The notes beneath the pieces are model-generated. The model had not been told where the DNA came from, ran no database searches, and saw only the letters and a program-made list of their open reading frames with translations. A stretch of DNA of 64,000 nucleotides from Echinarachnius parma. Its lineage: Eukaryota > Echinodermata > Echinoidea > Clypeasteroida > Echinarachniidae. The position numbers and the translations under genes are program-made. This document shows, piece after piece, positions 38,774-50,700 of the stretch (position 1 is the stretch's first letter; every line of letters begins with the position of its first letter). The stretch covers positions 62,001 to 126,000 of the forward strand of contig JBAMJV010002090.1 in NCBI GenBank assembly GCA_037951105.1, in the 5' to 3' direction.

Positions 38774-41700
38774 AGGGGGGGGGGGGGGGGGAGAGCTAGC
38801 GAAAAAGATGATTGTGTAGAATGGAGCAAGCAGAATTAAGCATGCAAGAGTGTAGAGGAGATATGAAGATAGATGAGTGGGGGCAAAGGATGATGGAAAG
38901 GAATGTGACATAATGTTAGATCGGTAAAAGGATGGCGCTAAGAATGATTAAATGTGAATCTTAAATTCCATTACATATTGCTTAATGGACTTATTGTCAA
39001 TAAATACTATTGAATAAAGAAGGGAACTTAAGAAATTAATGGTGGGGTGGGGGGGGGGGTAGACAAATGAGTGTAAGGAGAGAAGAGAGAGAAATAGAAA
39101 GGCAAAGGGGTTGGGATACATAATTATAAAGAAGGTTACATTAATGATATCAACTTGGAAATAAGATCCCATGTGAATCAAAATATGGCAACGTATAAAA
39201 AACAAGACTAACCAACTACTGGGGGTGTATTCTGAAAACGATTTTAAGCTAAATTATATTGTATCTACATCATATCTACCTCACTAAAATATTACACTGC
39301 ACTAAAGGAATAGCGATTTGCTAAAATATATTTTTGTGAAATAGATATAACGTAGATAAAATCAATTATAATTTCAGAATACACCCCGTGGTGTTCGTTA
39401 TGCCTATCATCATACCACAAATATATTCTGCCCAATGTGAAACTTGACCTCATACTGTATTTCCAATTATCCTACATAGGCTTCGTAAGTTCTAACCCTA
39501 CATATTTATTTGAAATTCATCTTTAATTTAATGTGTGCAACAATCTACAGAAGAGGAGAGGGGAGGGAAGTGCGCATGCGTTGATAAATGGCCTAATGAC
39601 GTATATATAAATATTCATGAGGTCTCGGTGAATGACCATAATACGCATGCACCACTGACGTACATATACATATTCATGAGGTCTCGGAGAAGGACCATGT
39701 ACGCATGCGCAAGAGACAAAAAGTTCGTAGGAAAAAAAATTTCGCCGCCCGGACACACTCCGCTCCAGCAGAGAGAAGTATTGGATAAGACGTCTCTGCA
39801 CCATTCATCCCCGTGGTCTCAACATCCAAGAAGGCAGTGATTAACCGTTCCATCTCCCCTTCATCGTCTGCACCACCATTTGTTTGTTTTCACCCCCCAT
39901 ATCGATACTTTACTTTGTTCCACATACTATTCATATTCTTATTTCCCATTTTATTTTCCCCATATATTCATTTCAGTTTCCTTTGAGATTACATTGTCAC
40001 CATTCATACACATAATCATGTTAGTTTATTAATATGTTATACTTTTTGCATTTAATTTCTCTCTATAGGTACACTGTCCATAGACATGGGCTTATTCATA
40101 TACATCCACATTCTCATCATGCATAGTTCCACCTCTATTTTGATCATATTGTTCCACCCTCATTTGTCTCTCCACCTTCCCTCTGATCACCTACCTATTT
40201 AGGCTTCCTTTTGTTCACTATCTCTTTTAAACTCCCTGTCCCAATTTGTCTATGTTGCTTCCCTACATATCATCACCTACTAGGTCCTCATCCTTTCCAC
40301 TCTCTCCTTTGATCTCGCCTATCCTATTCATCCGATCCTGCAACACACTTCACTTCACTTTCTTTGTCCTAATCCTCTCGCTCCCATCCCCTACACTCAT
40401 AATCCCCTCTATTGTTCCTCCCCTCTTAATGCCCCAGTGCACCCCCACACCTCATCAACTGTCTTTTGTTCACATGTCTCTTTCCATTTCTTGATTTATT
40501 TCTTTGATCCTCCCTACCTCTATTCTTCTCTAAGCCTTACACTCTCATCACATTTTCTTTGACTGCAGCCACTTAAGGACCCACCCATGCCTGTTTTTAC
40601 CTGATTGGTCAAGCAGTCCTGACACTCACCCACTCACAGTTGCTTTCATTGTTTTGTGTCTCCGCCTCCTTTCCTCTTTCCAGCCCCCCTTCCATACATG
40701 TGTTTATGTTGGTATATATTCTGTGTTTTTTCTGTAGTTACTGTCATTTGTGCCCTGACGAAGATTCTGCTAGGATCGAAAGCTAGGCTGTATACGACTC
40801 TCAAAAAAAGACAAAGATTGGTAAAATATGTATTACTGTTATCTGATACATGTTCAGTTTTCATGATGATCACCATATTATTGCCAAGTAAGTTGAATAG
40901 CAAAAGTGCAAAATTATATTTGCTGACTCATCGCAATATGTTTTTCAATGGAAAGTGGACAGTTTAAACTCTAAACTGGTTTCCTTCTTCTACTAACAAA
41001 TCAACACAGGCCACTGCATGAATGAACCACTTATGTTGGAAGTGACTCTAGTTGATAAAGACAAAGTTACTTGATCCATTTAAAGACAGTACATTAATAA
41101 ATTGGTGTGAATAAACTGTTTCTTCCATATCTTTTCTATTCATTTAAATCCAAACAATCATACACACATTTACTTAAATGTAATTAAGATACAAAAGTGC
41201 ACTAACCACCCCTAACAACAAACACATAGTAGATTTGCATTAATTCAATAAGCTTACCTCTTCTTTCATCTTCCATCATTGAAGCAGTGCTTGCCACTGA
41301 ATATGCTGATGGTGAATCTGTAAACACCAGAAATGAAAATGAAACACTATCTGAGGATGCATGATTTTTACTATTCCAATACTTTCAAATGTTATACATG
41401 CACAGCAGTATCCAGGGCCCATCACTTACACTGGCCTGGTGACTTGCGACACTGTTCTTTGAGCCAACAACAAATCTATGAAAGTCATAATTTGGTGGCT
41501 GGATTGGGCAGTTGTATATATTCAAACTGACAATGAAAGAATAACTAGATCTTGAATTCTTGTATGTCAAGCCTCATCCAGTAAGTTAATGATAAAAAAG
41601 AGAGTGAGAATTGAAGGATAGGGAGTGTACCTATTATCATAATTATTTACAAATGAAGTTACATTTGAGGGCAGTAAAGAGGATAGTTTTCCCTGCCCGA

Positions 41701-44700
41701 CCAAGCCATACATACACTTGCCAAAAAGAATAGCGCAAATTGTCACTATTTAACCATATTGTAAAATAAACAGGAACAAAAAAGCGATTTTATTTGTTTT
41801 AACATGATTGATCGTACCTGTATTGACTTTAACATACAATTCTGTCCAAACATCATTTATACATGTACATAATTGCTTAAATTCAGTCAATTGGTTGCAA
41901 TAGCAAATCAACTTATGTATTAGAATAAACATGAAGTCCTTCTTTAAGGTTCAAAGTAAATTAGTGCAAAGCTTGACATTAGTACAGGCCGATGGCCCAG
42001 GTCCAACAAAAAATGCTGCCGGGCCAATATGAAACTTATATGAGTTTGGTTGCCCGATCAGGTCAATAAATGCTGAGACCATATAATGTGGACAAGTTTT
42101 GCCTAGACATTAGGACTTTATTTTAGCATGACTATTGTGTGAATATGTTTAACATGACTTATTTGTCCCGTTGATCGTGAGGACCATGAGCGTGGCGTTC
42201 AATTTGACCAAGGAGGTACTAGTCCTTCCTTGATTCGACTTCCTTGCTCTCAGCTTCTGAGATTGTTAATCTCTATGCCAACAAACTCCCACTGTGTTTA
42301 CTTCCCCCTCAAGGGCTAGCACAGTCAAACAGAAAAGCTGCACTGTGTCCCCGCTGTGCAATGCATAGGTCATAGGTCTATGATTGCATGGGAGGAGATT
42401 TTTGTCCTGCCAGGTTACTAAGTATAGTTTTCTAGACTTATTCATTCTTATTCATAGTATGGCCGGCGCAGTGATGCCTGACGGACAAAAAGCAGTGATC
42501 TATATCCTCTCTGCTATCCTTCCTACTATGTATTATTATTTGACTGTTAACCCTTTCATGACAGACTTATTTTGCAACAACATGTATTCTCCATATACCA
42601 ATGCCTGAATATATTCGGGACCAGTCCTAAATGGGTTAACTAAACAAATTTCAGTCTACTTATTATATAGACATTTAGGTTTTTATGAATCAGCTGTTCA
42701 AACATACATAACAAACCCAAACACCCTATGTCTGTGTATCGAGACCAGCACACAGACGTACTTGATTGACATGTATAACATCTGCTCAGTACTTTGAGTC
42801 TTCAGTGCTGTTGAGCTAGTGATAAGGAAGTGATTAAACTCGTCTATGGCATGGTCTATGCTCAAACTAGCGAGGTTTCAACACCAGAGAGTATCTGAAA
42901 ATAGCCATTATATTCAGGTTGTCGAGCAACCCAAGAAATATGTAATGATACATGTACATGTATGTACAGTGTATTAATTTGGTATATATAGCCTAATGAT
43001 ACCCCATATGGGAATTAATTAAAAAAGTACTGTGTTAATAAATGTTGGTGTATTGGTACGACATACCTTTGACAACCAGCTCACATCTAAGCACTTTCCC
43101 TGCCAGATCATCCAGCTCTGTTTCCTTCAGCTTCTCAGCCAGAATATCCCTCTTATTGCCTCCTTCCTCTCTGGTGTTCCATCTCATCAACACTTCAGTA
43201 AGGGCCCCCTTCATATCGTTCAGATGTTTGACTTTGATCTGATTCAACTCAGCATAAGGAATCCCAAGGTAGATTCCAATAACATCGTAGTAGCTTGGAT
43301 CAATGATCCCTGCCAAACGAACAAGTTCTGCCTCTTGTAGAGCCCTGTATTGGAATGGGGAGATAGAACATACACGATACATAAATACAGACAGGTCAGG
43401 ATTCTTCAGGTTATATGGACCTACAGATTATTATGACTCTATCATCCACTGAAATTATGTTTTTGGTCATTCAGTTTCACCTCACATTTTGAAGGACAGC
43501 GACAAGTAAGAATTTCCCAGTTGACATTAGCTACCCAGTGAAAGAATAATCTGTAACATCTGTTTCACGTGTAGTCTCGGTGCTTCTAAAAGTACTCACA
43601 ACTCAACTAACATCCATACCTTCCTTTGTAAACAGAACAACTCTTTCTCTAACCTTGAGGATATCATATTGTGCCTTATGATGATCAATAGAGTATTATA
43701 AAACAAAACATTTCTAGCAATCTTACTCTCAACAACCTCTTTATTGCTCGTATAATTGTTACCAGTTCTGCATTCTCGTGATTCTAGGACCCCCATAGGG
43801 CGGTCGGGAAAGGGCCTAGTAGAGCGTGGGGGTGCAGCCCCATTACACCTGAAAACACCAATATTCTGGCAAAATTAATTAAGCACCTACATGTACATTT
43901 GGGGGCAAAGCTTGTTCGTGTTGAGCTTGTTGCCTCAAAGATAGATTTTGATGAACACAAGATTAGTACAAATCCACAACTAAAGCAGTACAAGAAACAT
44001 GAGGTCAGTACATTGACAATTATAAGCACAGCACAAACTTTCTTCTATATATACCTGAAAGGGAAGATTAAAGGGGTAGTTTAGTTTTGGTAGAGAGGGC
44101 GCTGCACATCACATTTTTTGTGTGAGGTAATGAAAAACTGAGTGTCGAATTTGAGAGAACATGCAATATTTTAATGGCAGAATAAATTTATTTGGTCAAA
44201 ATCGACCCAGACACGGCTGAAATATCAATAAATATATCTGATCTAATAATTATTTGGGGCCCAAATAATTAGACGATTTTTCAAAAAATAAAAAAAAATG
44301 CTTGCACTTTTTCAAAAATTTTCAAAAGTGTTTTTTAAATAGTTGTTGATGATCTCTCTATTTAATCATTATTTCAATAAAACATCACATGCATAATTTT
44401 GTATGAAAAATGGTTGAAACCAATGCCTTCTTAGAAAGCGCCCTCTTGTGTTTTAATGGCTCTTTTTGAATGATAACAAGCTTTTTACTTAGTCGTTTGT
44501 AATTTTGTATACCTTTCGAGCATGGTGGACTTATAACTATTAGTTTATTATGTTACTGTCCAGGTTTGGTTACTAAAGTTCAGCCTTACCAAAACTGTCC
44601 TACCCCTTTAATGTTCGCACAAAGTTTAATTTGCCAAAAAAAGTTTGTATCGCATTTCGGTACAATTATTACTATATTCTTGTATAATAGGTAGAAAGAA

Positions 44701-47700
44701 CAAGAATTTGTTGGTGTTTTCGAACAGAGCTCGCAGTACAACACCCTCCTAAAAATATGCCTTTCTAGAAACCAATAATGACCTAACACCACAAAACGAC
44801 CGTTATGTCGCCGTAGTAGTTTCTCTTTTATTAGCTAAAATAGTCACATTTTGTTCAAAATATGAGATTTAGGATTTTGGTATTTCCTAAATTAGCTTGT
44901 CTTAATCTACCTCCTGTGAAATTTACAGCGTCGGAAATCATGTTTTTTGTTTTCACCTAATAAATGTGATCTTATTACAGCGCTTGAATGGACACTGATC
45001 TTTTAAGCGGCCCGTTTCTCCCTTATTTTAACCCTAAAAAGACTGGGGGGGGGCTGATTTAGCACCCCCTCCGCGTTTTTCGCAACGCTTAAATATTTTA
45101 CGGTGCCACTTCATGACTTTTTTCCTTGTCTTGTGCAACTTTTGATACCAAATTTGTGCACACCGGGTCAACGATCCATGTGTTACGTAACATTTTGCGA
45201 TCGCATGTCACAGAAAATTCGAATTTTTTCTAATTCTTCCATGTATATAACACACACAGTTTTTACATGCACCTTTTATGTTGCAGTTTTACACCCATCT
45301 TTTCACAAGTTAGTATTCCACTTTGGCATGGTGAAACTACTTATTGTATTCTCATTTGCATAAAACAATACAATATATAGAGAATAATACAAAGAAAAAC
45401 AAAGAAAAGGATAAAAACAAAGTAAACACATAGAAAACGGTAAAACAAAATCAATTTTCATGATTATCCTGTTGTTTTATCAGAGATTGGGTCAATTTAT
45501 ATAAACTTAGCATGTATACTGCACTAGGAACCAATTTTGTTTGATAAGAATCACCAAATATAAAGAAAAATGCAAAAAATACGAAAAAATACAATTTTTG
45601 CATAATTAATTAGCTCTAATTAGAATATTATAATTTAAAAAAAAAAAAATTAACTATGCAATATTGTAGAGCTCATGGACATCTATCACCATGCCAAATT
45701 TGGAGTCGATCAGAGTTTCGATTGCCGAGAAAACGAAACAAAATACCAACAAATACAATTTTTGCATAATTAATTAGCTCTAATTAGCATATTCTAATTA
45801 TTATTATTTTTTTAACTACGCAATATTGTAGACCTTATGGACATCTATCGCGATGCCAAATTTGGAGTTGATCGGAGTTTCGGTTGCCGAGATCTTAGGG
45901 GGGGGGGGGGCCCTTTTAGCCCCCCCCCCCCCCCCCCCCCCAGTTTTTTAAAGGTTCAAAATAGCCCAGTCTTTTTAGGGTTAGTAATGCTTCAGCCATA
46001 TTCCAAATCTTTGGCGTTCATTTTGAAAGGGTTTGCTTAGCCCAAATATAACAAATTATATACCATTTTAAAGGGACAATCCCTCTTTTGCAAGCCAAAT
46101 TTCAAAAGTTGCTTGGTTATTGTCTTATATGAAAGAAAATGTCATTTAATAGCATGCCTGACAAAATTAGGGCTTGAAATCTCCTTTTCGTGGAGTTATA
46201 GACCTAAAACTAATAAACCGTCGTCCAACGGTTATCATTATATATTCACCCAGTGACGAAGTTCGTACACGGATTCCAGGAAGTAAAGTACCACAACGCT
46301 ATGCATGACCCCTACGTGACCCGCGCTAGCTACGTGACCCGCGCACAATTAAGAATAGCATGACCGCACACTAGGCAAAATAACCAAACCTCGCTTAAAC
46401 TGACTACATGTAATTACATATTCTTCATTTTTGAGATTTTTTTTTACAAATGTCGGCTTCACAATACCTTTACAAGAATAAGTACAATATAGTTGTAATA
46501 TTATGCTAAATCAGTTAAAGTCATACCTGTAAAGTGTCCAAATCCACAAAAATTACTTGGAGCTTCCTCGTTTCTCTTCTACCGTGTTGTTTAGCTTATG
46601 GTAAGAGAAGAATAAAATAGGGTTGGATTTTTTCAAATGTCCCTTTAGTATGAAGATAATTATCATTGAAAATCATTATTTGTAAAAGTACAATTGCCTC
46701 AGCTGAGCACGTCCGGCCAGCGCGTGTGGGAAATCTTCACGACCAGACATGTTGAGCCGATCGTGCGTGCGCAAATTCCATGAATTCGAATTCCGTACCG
46801 TATGTACATATCATGTATACACGGGTGCGGATATCGTCAAGATCAAACGGATGAATATTACTGCGACAAATCTACGGAAGGCCATCAGTATTCGGTGATA
46901 AAATATGAACTCAATATTCGTTATTTTCACTAGGTAAACAGTGTTCGTTTTCTTTCAAACTTTCACAAATCTTTCAATTGTATTTTACAATGATATTGAT
47001 ATAGGATTGAAGTCTCAAATGTCATTTTGTGCAATATCTGACACTTTACAGGTATCACTTTAAACTCTTTTATTGACCGATATATAGTCTAATGGAGGGA
47101 CGCATTCGTTTTTCATTCGTAGAATCCAAATTATAGGGCTGTTCGATCTGATTTTTTGTAGGTGTGTTTCATTCATCCCCATCCGTCAACTGGAAACTGT
47201 TCAGACGTTTTGTAAAAGAGGGACTGTCCCTTTAACCCTAACCAGGCCGGGGGGGGGGGGTGGAATCCACCCCCCTCGACTTTTTGCGCGATAATTCCGC
47301 AACGCGCGCAGGTATTGCCGCGCGACTTCATGAGTTTTTTCATTGAAGTCTTGCGCAACTTTTGAGACCAAATTTGCGACAACCGGGTATACCATTCTAA
47401 AGTCACGTGACCTTTTGTAAGTGAGCGTCGGCCCAAAAATCGCAAAATTTTGTGATTTGTGTACAAATCCTATGGAAATTGATTTTTTCCTCAAATAGAC
47501 AAAACCTTCATTATTTTTCATTCTAATCAATGCAATCATTTAATTTCGGGCTAAAAATTGTTGAATAATGGTTAATAATTTATTCCATTGAAAAAAAACA
47601 ATGAAAAACAAAAGTAAAAAAACAATGAAATACATAAGAAATTCCAAAAACAAAGAAATACATAAGGAATTTTTGGGCTGTCGCAATTTTTAACGTTGAA

Positions 47701-50700
47701 AACCTGTTAATTAGGTCATAAAGAATATTCATGCACAAAATTAGCATATTCTGAGCCATATTTAGTGATTTATAGACAAAAAGAGGATTTTTGCATAAAT
47801 TTGCATAATTAATAAGAATTTGATTTTTTTTTCAAAAAAATTTAAATAACGCAAAATATCTGTGTGCCAAATTTTGTGGCGGCCGTGCGTTCGGCGGCCG
47901 AGATCTCAGGGGGGGGGGGTGGAATCCACCCCCCCCCCCCCCCTGGCTATAGCATATCCAAAATAACCCGGCCTGGTTAGGGTTAAAGGTAATGACTTCT
48001 ATTTTAATGTTAAATGAATATCAGCACAATCAGTTTTCCCGACTTATTGGTCGTTTTGTGGTGTAAGGTCACATTTTATGCACTACATAACTTACTGATT
48101 CACTAGAAGCAATATACAGTTGCATATCAACCAAGGACCACTATGTTTGTAAATAAATCTTACCCTGAGCTACCAGCTTGTGATGATTGAGTTGATCCAC
48201 TCTGCAACTCTGCAAATATACAGCATATAAACAAGTGGAAATGATTTGGATTATTTAGCAAAGTCCTTCTTATTTCACACATCAACATTATAACAGGTTA
48301 TTGTTGTACTTGGTAGGTATTCTAACTCAGTCACCAAACCAGGGTCCTTTAACCCTAATCCCATTGGGTTATTTTGATCACTCGAGTCCATTAGGGGGGG
48401 GGGGGGCCTTTTTGGCCCCCCTCAAATCTCGGCAACGAATGGACCGATTGACTTGAAAATTGGCACATACGTAAAACAAGTCGAGTAGAATAAAATTTAA
48501 AAAAAAAAAAAAATGGAGCATTATTTTTTTTTTTTTTAATTAATTACAATTTTGAATATGCAAATTTTTGACGAATTTGGGGAAAATTTGGATTTTCATC
48601 TAAAATCAAGAGAAATTACAGGATTTCTTCAGGTTTTCTGTAAAAAATTTCTTTTGAGTATCTCAATGATAAATATGAAGTTTCAAATCTTCATGTTTTT
48701 AGAAAAGCTCGAGAAATAAGGATATATCCTTATTTCTTTTGTATTTCATTGTTTTTATTCTTATGTATTTCATTGTTTTTATTCTGATGTATTTTATTGT
48801 TTTATTTATCTCTGAAGTGTATGAATTAAACTAATAACAAAGCAATAATCAAAATTATGATTCAATGTAACAATTATAACAGATTTGGAGTTTACATGGC
48901 ATCGGATATATGAATTACATAGAAACCTGTACAAAAATTGCATTTTTTTGTGACGGCTGAGCAATTATCCACCTCTAAAATCAGTTCTACAAGTCCGACC
49001 GGGGTGAATTATATATCAAAACATGCAGGAGACTTGAGAGAAAAAAGTCCTGAAGTTTGAACGTGAAATTCCAATCGGTCTAGATGCACGTCGAAAAAAA
49101 CGACAGGGGGGGGCCAAAAAGGCCCCCCCCCCCCTAATGGGATTAGGGTTAACATAAGGATTCACGATTAATCAATTAATCAGTCGTACGGTCAACTGAT
49201 ACATGGCCCACCAGGTTCCCATGGGCAAGACATAAATATAGTAGTATACTGATTATACAGAGGTAATGTGCAACAATTCATGTTTCATATCAAGACATAA
49301 CACAAAATAATAATTTGCATTTCAAATTGGGTAGCTGAAAGCCGATTCTAAATTACTGTACTGTATATGTGAACTAAATATATACATTATAGCTCTACGT
49401 TGTCATGGTTGTATACCTTCTGGGAGATGCTCATCTGCTATCCTGCGCAGCTTTGCCTTCACCAAAGCTTCTGTGAGGACAGACCTCTCATCGGCCTTTC
49501 CCACAGTGTCATGCCAGTCTCGTAGCATCTGCAGTGTTCCTTCACTAGTCACTTGATCAAACCGCATATTAGTCTTGATGTAGTTTGTAATCTTTCCCTT
49601 GCTAAACCCGAGTGCTCTCCCCAAGGCTCTTATCTTGTAATCATCCGTGACATGTGCAGCTATTTCACATAGGATATCATCAAAACTGGGAGAAATGAAA
49701 ACAAAAAAGACATGAAATTAATAAAGACTTTGCACAAATTGGCCATCAACAAAATATTCTAGTATTTCCAGTCATGTTTTTGGAAAGGAGTAAAGGTGTT
49801 GTAACCCATCTGAAATTGGAAAGGGTCAAACGACAATGCTATCTCACAAGCAAACAAAGCGGGGGTCGCATCCTTCTCCATACCATTGCCAGATGGTCAT
49901 ATAGATCACCAAGGTGCTCAATAAATCTGTCACTTCTTGTGGCCTCTTTACCCAGGTCTACATGTTGACTGCATACAATATTGGCCCTCCTAGGTTGACA
50001 TTACTAACACTTCATACATTTGTCAGTTCTCATTGCCTCTTTCCCTGTATCTTGACTACATGCACTGTGGACCCTCCTAGAGTGAGATGAGATGCATATC
50101 TCCATCGTGCAGACTTTGAAGTGTACTTCTGGCAGGTAGAAAAAGGTGAAGAATAGTGAAACACACTGCAAGTATGACATACAAATAATACATGTTATTT
50201 AAAGGGGACCACCAGGAAAAGAGCTACACATAATTATATGTTTGGGGTGTATAGCTGGCAGGTAGAGTAGAAGTGTCAGATCCCATTGTGTGGCCTATGT
50301 TTGCACTCCAAGAGTGTAATTAGATACATACACACTCCATCATGCAGACTTTGAGGTGTACTTCTGGTAGATAGACACAGGTGAAGAATAGTGAAACACA
50401 CTGCAATAATGACATAAAAATAAAACATGTTATTTAAAGGGGACCACCAGGGAAAGAGCAACATATAATTACATGTTTGGGGCGTATAGCTGGCAGGTAG
50501 AGTAGTCAGAACCCATCTTGTGGCCTGTGTTGGCCCTAATTAATTGACATTAGATGCAGATCATGCAGACTTTGAGGTGTACTTCTGGCAGATAGACACA
50601 GGTGAAGAATAGTGAAACACACTTCAAGTATGTACATCAAGATAATACATGTAAATTAAAGGGGACCACCAGACAAAGAACAACACATAATTATATGTTT

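Larger units (their letters stand above)
30988..39745 (+). mobile_element. Mutator-like (MULE) DNA transposon, 8,758 bp, 9-bp TSD
   Basis: TSD CGCCCGGAC at 30979-30987 and 39746-39754. TIRs of about 80 bp: left GCGAATTTTTTTTTCCTACG, right end the complement of the same with one indel (CGTAGGAAAAAAAATTTCGC). Shared inner text: AACTTTTTGTC, GCGCATGCG, TTCTCCGAGA, CTCATGAATAT; the right end has the subterminal block twice. 9-bp duplications are typical of Mutator. It carries a decayed transposase at 32265-36070 and has itself received at least four other elements. The host site rejoins into an open Penelope reading frame. Confidence 0.9.

Noticed and set aside
41430..41475. Splice-bordered 46-nt segment between Death-like exon 4 and exon 5
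   Set aside because: Ends in phase 2 while exon 5 needs phase 1, so inclusion would shift the frame.
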